From Phaeoceros laevis (taxonomy: Eukaryota > Anthocerotophyta > Anthocerotopsida > Notothyladales): a DNA stretch of 27,370 bases. The DNA is taken from positions 1 to 27,370 of the forward strand of contig JBNGIQ010003303.1 in assembly GCA_049999765.1 (NCBI GenBank), in the 5' to 3' direction. Below the pieces are notes generated by a model. It was not told where the DNA came from. It worked only from the letters and a program-made list of their open reading frames with translations, and made no database searches. Made by a program: the position numbers and the translations under genes. Shown here one piece after another: positions 8,820 through 18,803 of this stretch (its first letter is position 1; each line of letters starts with the position of its first letter).

Positions 8820-9930
8820 GGTGGACCTGGTGCGCATCCCGTACAACTTGAGGCGTTGACATGACCTCGGTGGAACTGCTACAAATCCGAAGATTCGTGG
8901 TGACCAGGAGAGGTGTCCCATCCAGTGTGTTCAGAAGACCATACGCCAATGCTACCTTCTCTTCATGTCCACAGGTTCATCTTCCTTCACCCTCTCAGAT
9001 AGTCGCTTCAGCACCAACCCTGAGTTGGGCACATGGCCTCCTTTCTCCTTCAGCCAAGAATTTCAGTCTGTACTTTGCAGGAGGTGTCACCCCTTCCTTC
9101 ACCCACAAGAAATGTATGTACATGATTGTCCACCTTCAGTATTTGCCACTGCAGTTTTTTTGCTAGCTCCTACGGACTTCCTTGACCTTTCAACCCTCTG
9201 TAACACCGAACTGTAAAAAATCCTGCGTGCGTCATTCAACCTGCCACATTTGCTTATCATGGCAACGTCCATGCCACCACGTCCTTGGTCGCCACACTTT
9301 CCAGTACCACGCGGGCCGCTGTCAAGCTGCCACACTTTGCATCCATGTCCACCACGGAGTTGCACCAAAACAAGTTTTAGCAGAATGCCGCTCTGCACCC
9401 ATCAGCAAGCACTTGCATTCATGATTCCGAGTCTGCGGCTGCCAGTCCGTTGCAGACGGGTGCAGACCGTCGTTCGGCTCAATCCTGGCGAAACAGCAGC
9501 CTGCCGTAGGCAGCATACATGCGGCAGGGCGTGAGCAGCTAAGAATTGCTTTGCCTCATAACCAAACCAGCTGCGGTTGCGACCCTCGTGGACCAGTCCC
9601 TCATGACTGCATGCTACTAGAAGGCAAGTAAAAGTAACATCATCAGGATGAACACCGGCAACTGACATCTCCTCAAAACAAGCTAGTGCCTTGCGACCTT
9701 CATCACAAGCACCATACCCAGCAATCAGGGCTGTCCATGTCACCACATCCTTTACGTCCATGCTGTCAAAAACCTGTTGTGCGTCTTAACTCTTCTGAGC
9801 CACAAAGACCTCAAGAACAGTGTAGACTAGAGAAAGATGGAAAGTGTGCGATTCTCTCTGCACCACAACGTCCAGAGAAGTAACAGCTTCACTCAGCTGG
9901 CCGTTGTCCCCTAATTTGGTGAAAACTCAG
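8820..9930 (-). pseudogene. Degraded PPR-DYW organelle RNA-editing factor
   Basis: Intact members bind organelle transcripts through PPR motifs, and their DYW cytidine-deaminase domain edits C to U. Reading leftwards, a PPR unit contains DAQQVFDSM and DVVTWTALIAGYG with SVAGVHPDDVTFTCLLVAC (about 9785-9600), and a fragment AMISKCGRLNDARRIF follows near 9240. An E/E+ segment with GHVPNSGLVL (about 9040) leads into the DYW start, HEEKVALAYGLL (about 8975-8940), then NLRIC (about 8890) and RDAH (about 8850). Breaks include a stop just before DAQQVF, a frameshift between the E+ segment and the HEE motif, and loss of the second Cys of the CxxC zinc pair (CSSS). The terminal Asp-Tyr-Trp is missing. 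It is a clear pseudogene. Confidence 0.85.
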
Positions 9931-10540
9931 CAGCAGCTACGGATTCTGTTCACCGTCTTTCTCGCCGTCATCGCTGAATCGGCCACCTCCCTATTGTAAA
10001 TTGAACTTTCCTCTTGTAAGATGTTTCCGTGCCTATTAGGGTATTCCCGAAAATAGGCAAATACCGAACGCATCAGCACCAGCAGTAGCAGTAGCTACTG
10101 GCTGCAGGGAACCAGCTATTACATGAAGGCACAGCCAGCGGCGCTCGGACCATGGTAGTGGCGAGGGCCTTGCCAAGTATGTGACAACAGATCCTCGACG
10201 TTTATCAAGGGCTTTTGGAACAGAAGCAATGCCGCTGGCCCTAGTAAGCTGATGCAAGAGCACTTCCGTCTGGAACAAAAGTCTGCGCATACTCATTCAT
10301 TGCCATTCTGGCCATGACGACTAGTCACTAGGTCGCCCTTGCCCTTGCGCCCCCTCCTCGTCGGAGCGGGTCCAACTTGAGCTCGGCCCTATCGGGCTCC
10401 AGGGTCTGGCAGGCGTGCTTTCTGGTGCAATTGCGCCTTTCTTTCGTGGCAACCATCCGGCGGTTTGTCCCCTTGTCTCATCAGTCAGTGATTTCGCGCT
10501 TTTCCTTGAGCTAGACTGATACGCGGGCACTCCACCACAG
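9931..10540. promoter_or_regulatory. Upstream region of the RING-H2 ligase gene
   Basis: No gene is recognised between the PPR pseudogene and the ATG at 10541. The last 200 bases become GC-rich and pyrimidine-rich, as expected for a promoter and 5' untranslated leader. I see no clear TATA box. Exact elements are not assigned. Confidence 0.35.
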
Positions 10541-11848
10541 ATGTCGTCCGTGGAGGGCACTTCGTATTGGTGTCATCAGTGTCGACGAACTGTGAGGATA
10601 GGACCCTTGTCTGTAGGCGAGGAGCTGTCTTGCCCCAGATGCCATGACTCCTTTTTGGAGGAGATGGACAGCTCGGAGATCGGTGAATTTGCCGCAGGCG
10701 CCCTTGGTTCTGGTGGTTTGGGGGCTGACGGAGATGGTGGACCGGGCAGAGGAGAGGGTGCTGTTGATCCAGGCCATATGCCCCCAGGGTCGGGTGCTTT
10801 CCCAGGGGCTGGCCAAAGGGCGAGAACTTTTCCTGGTGGCCATCCAGCGTTTTTGCAAGTCCTCGAAGCTATGTCAGCTGTTCTTCAGCAAATTCAGCCG
10901 CCCGGTTCGGGTGGAGTTCCCGAAGGTCATTTTGGCGGTGGCGAGGAAGACAGAGGAAGGCACGCGGGGGATGGAGCGCAATTTAATCCTATGTTAGTTT
11001 GGCAAGGGCAGATGCAGAACCTTCTTGGGACAGGGAACGTGGAGGTTTTCTTTGACAATGGGGCCGGTGGTCCTCCAAGGCGTCTTCCAGGTAACTTTGG
11101 AGACTATTTCCTTGGTCCAGGACTCGATCAGCTCATTCAGCAGCTGGCTGAAAATGACCCCAACAGGTATGGTGCACCTCCAGCATCTAAGTCTGCAGTG
11201 GATGCGATGCCAACTATCCAAATTTCTCCTGAACATCTCGGAACGGATGCTGCCCATTGTGCAGTTTGCAAGGATGAGTTTGAGGTGGGTTCCAGTGTCA
11301 AGCAGATGCCGTGTAAGCATATGTACCATGGAGACTGCATATTACCCTGGCTTGCCCAACATAACTCTTGCCCTGTATGTCGTTACGAGATGCCTACTGA
11401 TGACCCTGACTACAATCAGGCTAGGGCTGGTCAGCAGCGACCTGCCACAGATGCTGATCCTGGCGCACCTAGCCGCGAGGGACCAGGAAATTCTGGTTTT
11501 GCATTTCTGAATACCCGCAGTGGCGTACCACCTGTGTCCGTAGAACCTGTGTCAGGTGCAACTACTACTGCTGGTTCTGTGACACCAGTAGTACAGACGA
11601 CACCGGCAAGCAGCGGTGCTCGGGGTGGACTATCAGCACCGAGTATTATGCCTAGTAGGCGCATATCGTTCCATCTTCCCTGGCCATTTAGATCTTCTCC
11701 TCTGACCTTGGGGGATGCTTCCAGCTCTAGTAGAGGCAGTGACAACTTACCTGCTGGGGAGGTCAATGGTCAGCCCTCTGTAGCTCGCAGAAGAGAGGAT
11801 GATGAGGAGCGTTTTCCGCCACACTCAGAACATGAGGAGCTTGATTGA
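10541..11848 (+). CDS. RING-H2 E3 ubiquitin ligase, RHC1A/RNF126-like, 435 residues
   Basis: E3 ligases of this type recruit a ubiquitin-charged E2 and pass ubiquitin to substrates. The gene is one uninterrupted exon. An N-terminal zinc ribbon has Cys11/Cys14 and Cys31/Cys34 (WCHQC...CPRC). A Gly-rich disordered stretch follows (about 50-145). Residues 165-233 carry GNFGDYFLGPGLDQLIQQL and DAMPTIQISPEHL, which sit before the RING in plant RHC1A-like proteins. The RING-H2 spans 240-280 with all eight ligands: Cys240, Cys243, Cys258, His260, His263, Cys266, Cys277, Cys280. The Ser/Thr/Pro-rich tail contains RRISFHLPWPFRSSP (about 373-387), a motif typical of this group. The ATG precedes the zinc ribbon directly. 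The substrate is unknown. Confidence 0.93.
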   Translation: MSSVEGTSYWCHQCRRTVRIGPLSVGEELSCPRCHDSFLEEMDSSEIGEFAAGALGSGGLGADGDGGPGRGEGAVDPGHMPPGSGAFPGAGQRARTFPGGHPAFLQVLEAMSAVLQQIQPPGSGGVPEGHFGGGEEDRGRHAGDGAQFNPMLVWQGQMQNLLGTGNVEVFFDNGAGGPPRRLPGNFGDYFLGPGLDQLIQQLAENDPNRYGAPPASKSAVDAMPTIQISPEHLGTDAAHCAVCKDEFEVGSSVKQMPCKHMYHGDCILPWLAQHNSCPVCRYEMPTDDPDYNQARAGQQRPATDADPGAPSREGPGNSGFAFLNTRSGVPPVSVEPVSGATTTAGSVTPVVQTTPASSGARGGLSAPSIMPSRRISFHLPWPFRSSPLTLGDASSSSRGSDNLPAGEVNGQPSVARRREDDEERFPPHSEHEELD

Positions 11849-12857
11849 TTGGCAAAGAGCACATTTTTTCAGTGCGCCTGGGGGTCACATTCTGCGTAGG
11901 AAACCATGGAGCTTGCATGGTGAAAGTTGAAGTGTTTCATAACTTGTGATTTGTTATTGGTATCTGGCAGTGCACTGCAGGATCTAGGGGGTTTTGTGTA
12001 CTGTGACTCCTTGGGATCTTTATTTTCCAGCAGTCCGCACACAGCCAGTATTAAACTGTATAAGGCTGTTGGTGAGAAGGCTAACCAACGCTTGCTATCA
12101 TCGTTCATGCCTTCAGTTTGTCGGTTGTCTCGGTGCAAGTGTTAGAGGAGGAGATCGAGTTTATGTACAGCCAGGGTCGTCCAGTCATGGTGGAGACTAC
12201 AGGGCAAGCCCTTTTCTGTACTGGTCAGATAATGATAAATTGTTTGGGTCATGGGTTGACCTGATGTTGGCTATGTCACTGTTCTCACTTTGGTAACTCA
12301 GTGTGGAGCAGTCAGGAGTATCTTTCTGCACTTCTGTAGGAACAAATAGTCCCTCACAATTTCCTCGGCTTAAGGTTGTTATCTTGGACGAGAATAGCGA
12401 TCTTAGCAATGCCCTCTCATAGACTCGCTAGTGTGCTATTCCTTGTCAGTCGAACTCAGTCCTTTGGATAGCATGTATTATTAAGGACTCTCTGTGCTCC
12501 GGGCCTTAGACCAAGACTCTCTTTTCACCTGTCAATCTGTTAGTTTCAGTGCACAGCACCAGTGCCAACGTGTTCTCAGTACGAAGCCAAGGACGCCAAG
12601 CTGGCAGGAGGAATGCATATCGCAATACCATAGACATGGAATGCTGACCAGCGACGAAGAGACTAAGTTCTGTAATTCGAGCCCAGATTGTTCGTGCCAC
12701 TATTGATGCTGCAGGTGATTCGGAGCCCGTTAGGTTTTCGGCTGGACTGCCAATCTTTCTGGCAACCAGATTATCAACTAGGGGTGCGACCCATCTGAGA
12801 AGTGGCTTGTATGGAGTGGCATTGCTCTCGGGCCTTGGAGGGATGGTGTATTTTGTT
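11849..12857. other. 3' flank of the RING gene and intergenic DNA
   Basis: No coding signal is recognised. The first few hundred bases are probably the 3' untranslated region of the RING gene. No canonical AATAAA is obvious close to the stop. Short open frames on both strands lack protein similarity. Confidence 0.45.
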
Positions 12858-13115
12858 TCAGATTACATTGTGCACACTGCCCATAACTGTACATTCCAGG
12901 ATACCACGTTGTACATTCCAGGCTACCACGTTGTGCTGTGGCCATTTTCGAAACACATGCTCAGCCTGCCCAACCAAACACTTCAGATAAACTTCTTCTT
13001 CTTCGTCCACCATGATACCACATTTTTCCAAGTACTCGTACACGTCGATGAGACCTACTCCTAGAAGATCAAGAACTCTCCAGTACTGACGAAAACTGAG
13101 GGTATTTGCGTACAA
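12858..13115 (-). pseudogene. PPR-repeat gene fragment
   Basis: Reading leftwards, the frame contains YANTLSF, then VYEYLEKCGIMVDEE, LVGQAEHVFRKWPQHNVVAWN and a tail. This is the pattern of one PPR L unit followed by an S unit. The usual YAKCG-type residues between LVG and AEHVF are deleted, so the unit is shortened. A 22/23-bp direct duplication (TTGTACATTCCAGG-type, about 12888-12935) lies at the 3' end of the frame. There is no start, no neighbouring units and no E or DYW domain. It is an isolated remnant just upstream of the acetyltransferase gene. Confidence 0.7.
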
Positions 13116-13228
13116 TGTAAGCTGTCCGGGATGCTTTTAGAGTCAGTCTTGAAGTGCTCCTTGCTACAAAGTCCAACTTCTGCGTTAGCCTACTAGTCTT
13201 TGTTTTGTTTGTTTGTCGGGCAGTTGCC

Positions 13229-14389
13229 ATGCACTTTTGTGGATGTCACCTGCAGCTGCACCGGACGGAGGGCCATGGACTGGGGTTGGTCTTCCACAGG
13301 ACAAGGCAGCAAACTTCAAAACCTTTGCCCACCAGGGCGCGGCTGCAATCCCAGTCCAAGCAACCCCGGCTGCCTCCTTACACGTTTGTGACCAACCCGA
13401 ATGCAGTGGATGTGAATGAGCTGAGCGCATTGCTGGCCGCTACCAATCAGAACTGTGAGATGTTCCCACTTCTGTCAGCTGAGGTGCACCCTGCCATCCC
13501 AAGTACCGCTCTCAAGATAATCTGCTTGGCTGTGCTACCGGTTATGTCTATAATTCTGGTTGGCTGGCTGCTCTGTTTGATCTAGCAGGGCACCTTGGAG
13601 AGCCCTCCGGATGCAGTAAAACTGAGACGTGCTTTGCGACACAGCACTGTGGTGATGGCCATGTATGTGGGAGTAGGCCAATCTTGTGGGAACCACATGC
13701 AAAGGGACTGGCTCGCTGAAGCCAGAGAGCATGCCTCTAGCAGCTGGATTAGGCCCTGGATTGGGCCCTCCGGTTCTTCCAACAAATGCTTAGTGGGCTT
13801 TGGCCGAGCTACATCCGACCGCGCTCTCACTGCATCTATTTACGACCTAGCGGTAATGCCCTCTGCTTCCTAAGCTAAGGTTCACTCATTGTGTGCTGCC
13901 AGGAGACCGACTTTATTTTGCTCATTGCTAGCAGGTAGCACCTTCCATGCAAAGGATGGGAATTGGGAAACGAATCGTTTCGAGAATTGTAAGGTACGTG
14001 GATGGATATCGAGAATTTTCAGGCACGGATTTCAGGTGGTATGAGGTATTTTGTTGGTCACCTTTTTGTTTCTTGGACACAGAGATCTACGTCGGTTGGG
14101 CATTTCGGACATTGCCATTTCAACGACAGACGACCTGAGGTATGTATGGTCTGGCAATTTAAGCTTTCGATGCCGACATCTCTTCTTGCTTTTTGGTGAC
14201 AAATACTGGTGATGCCCACGAATAAACAGACCTTTTTTCCAGTCTTGTGGATTCGGAAACGATGTCCTAGGATCCACAGGAATGACCTACACACGACGTA
14301 TAAACAGCACAACTTCTATGGATCAAAGTAGAGATAGTGGCAGGTTAAAATTGTACATTCCTTCACCTTTTGCAACCCGCAATTCTTGA
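13229..14389 (+). CDS. GCN5-related N-acetyltransferase (GNAT), probably plastid-targeted
   Basis: GNAT enzymes transfer acetyl from acetyl-CoA to an amine. The model has five exons: 13229-13483, 13589-13852, 13935-13993, 14083-14139 and 14230-14389. Phases agree throughout and give 264 residues. Residues 1-50 are Arg/Ser/Thr/Gln-rich with few acids, like a transit peptide. The fold begins at YTFVTNPNAVDVNEL (51-65), as in plant plastid GNATs. VGFGRATSDRAL (154-165) and the acetyl-CoA loop QRMGIG (179-184) follow, and the protein ends with LRPFFQSCGFGNDVLGSTGM in the last two exons. The start is the first in-frame ATG. An upstream exon spliced to CAG at 13221-13223 is possible, since a T-rich acceptor-like tract precedes it. 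The first intron's donor (GAG|GTGCAC) is weak and was chosen because it preserves frame. Confidence 0.82.
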
Positions 14390-14614
14390 TCATGTCAACA
14401 AGTATTAAAAGGGCCCGGTTGGTTGTTCAAAGACCACGTCACGGCCTGTAGACGAAAGAGACTCAAGGGCGTAACTGCTCGTTTGTTGTGTTTGCCTTGT
14501 ATAATACAATCCTAGTTTGTCGTGGATTAGGGACCCCAAATGAAAATGAAAGTGTCCAGCTTCTGTCAAAGCGTAAACTTCGCATGACCTACATGTAACT
14601 TACGACTCCTGAAG
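14390..14614. other. Convergent 3' intergenic region
   Basis: These 225 bp separate the stop codons of the GNAT gene (+) and the DnaJ-type zinc-finger gene (-). The stretch must hold both 3' ends. TATAATACAAT near 14500 is a possible plus-strand polyadenylation-type element. Confidence 0.5.
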
Positions 14615-15387
14615 CTAGGACTCTTGAAGGAACCCTTTGCCCTGGCAGGTGAGGCAAGTGCGAGATCCAGAACATGCCGGGCAATAGCTCCACTTCTTTG
14701 CTAGTCTGCCATCAGCCACCAACCCGTCACTGTTTACTTCACCCGTGCATTAAAGATCCCAGATGCTGCAAGCACGACAAACGGTAAGGGTGGAGGCTAG
14801 ATACCCTGCAGTGTAACGCGTAGCCACGTCTTCGGCCCTCGCCCTCGCCCTTGCTGCGGCCTCTGGCGTTAAACTCTTGAGCTTAAAACCTTCACCTTTG
14901 CAAGAGGGACACAAACCCGACCCTTCACAGCTTTCACAGTCCTGCTGCATGGGGCAAGCATTTGCTTAATTGCAAGCCAGACAACCATCATCATTTCCTT
15001 TCACCTCCTCGTGTCTACCATTCAAGGCAGTGAGTAAGTCACCTTCTTCGCAGGGGCCAGGTCTGGCTTCTCCTTCTGCAGCTTCACTAGAGCAAAAGCA
15101 GCTGCCCCAACAATCCCCACTGTTAAGGCGGCAGTGGCAGCAGTGGGTATAGCACGACAAGAAACGTCTCTGAATCGGTCCGACCCGACGGCCACACTCG
15201 TCTCTGCAGTGATCCAGGTCCTCACTGGCACAAAATTCTTTGAAGAAGCTATGAATATGTCCAGCCTATACTCCCTGCGTCAACCACCAGCTGGGTCACT
15301 TTGCTCCCTCCCCGGCTCAGCATCACCCATCACGCGGAATAAGCCACAGGCAGTTGCAGGTATGCTTTACCTTGCTGAGCGCTTCAT
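14615..15387 (-). CDS. Membrane-anchored DnaJ-type zinc-finger protein, probably chloroplast
   Basis: The exons, in order of reading, are 15387-15371, 15274-15043, 14944-14805 and 14705-14615; phases agree and give 159 residues. The first, 17-nt exon is tentative, while the other three are well supported. A hydrophobic segment (AALTVGIVGAAAFALVKL) precedes the Cys-rich domain. That domain has four CxxCxGx(G) motifs: CESCEGSG, CPSCKGEG, CPACSGSR and CLTCQGKG. They carry eight cysteines, enough for two zinc ions as in DnaJ. The third motif has Arg in place of the final Gly. A charged helix with LTPEAAARARARAEDVATRY joins the two halves. There is no J-domain. Plant proteins of this class act as plastid chaperone or disulfide factors. 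The exact orthologue is not assigned. Confidence 0.75.
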
Positions 15388-16179
15388 CTCGCCATTCTGG
15401 ACATAAACAACAGCGCACAGCAAGCATCCTCAGACCGTCCAATCCACACTCGCCCGCAGCAGGACAAAAGGAGAGGGGAGTCATTGCATCACCTTGACAT
15501 GGAGCGCATTGAGATGCATGGCCGGCTGGAATCGTACCACGAATCCGCCTGAGCTTGCAACCAAGGGAAGACGGAATTCAGAGCCAAAAACAGGGCTGGA
15601 AGAATGATGGTCCAACATGTCACATCGACCGATTGCACAGACCTCGCAGGGTTGGAGACGCTCCGAAGGCCATGGCGCTGCCCATGGTAGTGCTGGAGGC
15701 CGGCTGTAGGCTCGACATAGCTGCCTTTGTGCTAATTGCGGCAGCAGAAAATGCTCATTGTCTGGGAGGCCTTCCGTTTCAAACTGGCGCTTGTAGCCTA
15801 GTAGCAATAGTTCCTAGCATGCATTTTGACATTAAACTGGAAGAAGGCAAGGCCAGCTTGAGTCATCAGAGACTCAGAGTCACTCTGGTCAGCATCCTGG
15901 ATTCCTGGATAGAAGTGAAATTGCGTCGTAGGCGCTTGATTCTTGATCAAAGCACTGTGTTCAACACTGTTCAGATACTTCAAGCTTCCAGCTGTCCGTC
16001 CATCTACTACTGTCACCTCCACACATACTTAATCCGTTCAGGGGCATTGTTCTAAGCACGAGGTACCACAAATCGCTATTCCTTATCTTTAAACTTAATA
16101 CCGAGCCTCCGTTGCAGAACAGATGCTTCTGAAGTCAGTTCTACCAGCTCAGAATTGCCGCTCATAAAAGACAGTGAAC
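15388..16179. promoter_or_regulatory. Region between the zinc-finger and GPP genes (both minus strand)
   Basis: This stretch holds the 3' end of the GPP gene on the right and the upstream region of the zinc-finger gene on the left. Open frames at 15481-15807 (-), 15555-16055 (+) and 15798-16022 (-) overlap on opposite strands and contain no recognisable domain, so I do not call them genes. Confidence 0.4.
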
Positions 16180-17572
16180 TCAGACAAATGGAGGTAAGCC
16201 CCAATCAGATGGTTTGAACTCCAGTAGCGAAGACAGGACCTGGTCGGCTCCAATACAAAGACTTCGATCTAAGTTTGGATCGGGAACCATGACAACTTTC
16301 CTGTGGCAGGGCGAATCGTCAGTTGCTAAACCTCCGGGTACACAGTGACAAACCATCAACAAGCCCAAAATGCTAAGAAAACACATTCTCTTGCTTAGCC
16401 TATGCCAATGGATTGTTGCTTAGCCCTGGCTGCTTACATTCCCGCACTCTGCGCTGCAGCAACTCCACTGGGAGCATCCTCAAAAACCAGCACGTTGTGA
16501 AGCTGCAAAGATGGATCCTGGAAGACATTTTGAGACAAGAAATCAGGTTACAACGCCAAGACGAATAGACCTACAACTGCATATAACGGAAAAGCTTGAT
16601 ACTTTGCATCTGGCGCTTCTGCTTATGGAATAATTGTACGTGAATTTGTGAGACCAGCATTTCTCAGGATGACACAGACCTGAAATCTCTTTGCTGCAGT
16701 GAGAAAAATGTCCGGAGCCGGTTTCCCTAAGGCAACGTCAGGGTCATCGCCGACAACAACATGATGCATCAGTGCTACAAGCTCCTTATGCTGGGAGGTC
16801 TTCAACTCATAATGACTTCTATGGGAGCTGCAAAAGAAAAAGAACGATGCCTCAAGTTATAAACAACAACCTGATCAACGTGCAGACAAGCCCTACTCGG
16901 TAAGTGTAGGGCTGGGGAACACAGGCTCATCACCAACACTTACTTGTTCCTTCCACAAGATGAGAAAAGAACACGTTGGCAGCATGAGATTCATCTCCAC
17001 AAGGCAGATCCAAGAACCCCACAGTTTGTACCTTGTTGCAATGGCCATTGGTACCCCATGAGTGTGCAAATGCCTGATGAGCTGTTCTGCTCCTGCAATT
17101 TTGTGAACAACGATTAGCACCTAGAGAGTTTCCCTGTGATTGCCAACCTACCCTCCCCAAAGCTACGTCAAGACCTACCGGGCATGAGCTGGCTGGAAGG
17201 GAACATAGTGTGCAGGGCTTGCTCTCTCTCCTTTATGAAGTCCTCAGGCGAGAGGACTCCCACAAGGTCCATCTCCTCAACCAGAATTCGGCCCGCCTCC
17301 AAGGCCTTCTTTCCCATCATCTTAGCTTTCAAATCCCAAGTGAAAGTCTTCCCGTAAGCTGCCAGGATGCGTTGCTGCACCACAGTGTAGAACTTCTCGG
17401 TATCTGCCACAAGCGGAACGGCATCAGCGGGACTATCCAGGGCAAGGGCATCCGGAAAAGATAGAAACGAGTGGAGTCCCGTACCAAGGAGTAGCCCATC
17501 CATGTCGAAGAGGACATGCGTGACGCCTGCTTGAGCGCGCTCCGCCAGCTTCCCCAGGGACGGCGGGGCCAT
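16180..17572 (-). CDS. GPP: HAD-superfamily phosphatase, GPP/GS1 (glycerol-3-phosphatase-like)
   Basis: Plant GPP/GS1 proteins dephosphorylate small phosphate esters such as glycerol 3-phosphate. The exons, in order of reading, are 17572-17485, 17403-17179, 17092-17032, 16827-16680, 16517-16438 and 16300-16180. Phases agree and give 240 residues, the usual length for cytosolic plant GPP. HAD motif I is FDMDG with Asp23 (nucleophile) and Asp25. DTEKFY follows across the first splice junction. Motif II is IATSS (Thr124), motif III is Lys160 in GKPAPDIF, and motif IV is FEDAPSG (Glu187, Asp188). The protein ends GADQVLSSLLEF...WGLPPFV, as in the family. The frame is open upstream of the chosen ATG to about 17812, but that part overlaps PAR1 exon 1 on the other strand, so I chose 17572. 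In vivo substrate and localisation are inferred. Confidence 0.92.
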
Positions 17573-17710
17573 AGTCCGCACAACCTGGACTCCAAGGTTA
17601 ACCCGGGGTTGCTTTTCTAACCGGCGGATACATTCGGCGGCAGGCCACAAGCAATGGCAGTTGGCAAAGCCCCAGGAGGCACGGCAGGCCACACGCGACG
17701 TCCGGCGACC
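17573..17710. promoter_or_regulatory. 138-bp divergent promoter between GPP and PAR1
   Basis: The ATG codons of the two genes face away from each other across 138 bp. The interval is GC-rich and contains an ACGT-core palindrome GACGTC (17697-17702), just before the PAR1 ATG, and a TAACCGG motif. No TATA box is seen for either direction. The two 5' leaders must be short or overlap. Confidence 0.6.
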
Positions 17711-18803
17711 ATGGAGAAGCTGCGCAGCAACCCATGGGTGCACGTGCTCGCGGCCCTGATGGTGGCGCACAATCTGCTGCCGCTTGTTGGCGGTGAGCTG
17801 CATGCAGGCCATCCCTGTCCCCCTTGCCTGCCTTGCTGCCTTTCTGTGCTGTGAGATGGCTAGAGCCGGATTAGATGCATTGCAGGCGCGATCGGCATCA
17901 ACCTATTGTGCGAGGATTTGCTGCCAGAGGAATGCGCCTTCGCCGTCTCCTCTGCGGGAGCGCGTTGCGTGCTGGAGAAGGTTCTTGACAGCGCTGGCGA
18001 GTTGCAGGCGCAGTGTCAGGTACATTGAGACAAAGGCAAACTAGCACAATCCTTGCTAGAAAATGGTGTCAACTCTCAGAAATTGGCAGCCAATCTGCAG
18101 ACATCTTCCATCACGGCGGACAAACATGTTGAGTGGATAGAGACAGATGAATGCCTCCAAGCCTGCGGCCTGCACAGGCTCACTTACGGCCTTTCCACAG
18201 ACGCCCTGTTGGACAATGAATCTACCCGCAAGCTCTGCTCCTCCGATTGCCAAGACAACTGCCCCAACGTGGCGCGCCTCCACCTTGAGCTCGCCGCAGA
18301 CGAAGGTTGTCTGCCTCCCGGAGCCCGCAGCCTCTGATTGGACAAGTCCAAGCGATTGCTGAAACCTTGCATCCAATCCACCTGTGTCAGTTGTGCATGC
18401 AAAATGTGATTCCTGCTGTGTTGAATTGGTTGCAGGATTGTTTCTCCCCGACCTCTGTCAGTCGCTAGAAAACGAGAGGCAGGCTCAGATCGAGGCTGCC
18501 ACCGCTTGGGATAGAAGCCAAAAACTGGAAGAAGCCGACCCATGGCCAAAGCCTTCAGATGAAAACCCATGGGAAGGGCAATCAGGAGGGGAACCAGAAG
18601 GACACTCGGAAGGGGGTTGGCAAACTACCAGTGCCCCTGGTCCTCAGCCTCCAGGTGCGGTACAATCAGAATGGGGGCCTGCACCTAGTCCCATACCTCC
18701 CAGCTGGGAAGCTGCACCCAGCCCAGTCCCAGTGACTCCGCGAGGTTGGGATACCCATGACCATGACGACTCCCACCCAGGTGCTCCGCATAAGCACAGC
18801 TAG
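17711..18803 (+). CDS. PAR1: PAR1-family secreted cysteine-rich protein, 262 residues
   Basis: The family is named after tobacco photoassimilate-responsive protein 1 and its biochemical function is unknown. The exons are 17711-17792, 17886-18019, 18101-18305 and 18436-18803; phases agree. A signal peptide (about 1-25, HVLAALMVAHNLLPLV core) is followed by the conserved domain. Its landmarks are CEDLLPEECAFAVSSAGARC, WIETDECLQACGL, the LCSSDCQDNCPN cluster and AADEGLFLPDLC. The exon 2/3 junction was placed at 18100/18101 because it restores the family motif CQTS. After about residue 160 comes an unusual tail of roughly 100 residues rich in Pro, Gly, Trp, Ser and Glu. It ends in a His/Asp cluster (DTHDHDDSH...HKHS). 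The protein is probably extracellular. Confidence 0.88.

Noticed and set aside
10511-10858. Antisense open frame across the RING gene start
   Set aside because: It is a shadow of the Gly-rich coding sequence and has no domain.
11025-11510. 161-codon open frame in another frame within the RING gene
   Set aside because: It overlaps the RING-H2 coding frame, which has all eight zinc ligands and family motifs.
15481-16055. Possible small genes between the zinc-finger and GPP genes
   Set aside because: Open frames on both strands overlap and none shows a motif or a splice-supported extension.
17573-17812. N-terminal extension of GPP to an upstream start
   Set aside because: It overlaps PAR1 exon 1 on the other strand, and the 240-residue product from 17572 already matches the family length. 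A longer isoform is kept only as a finding.
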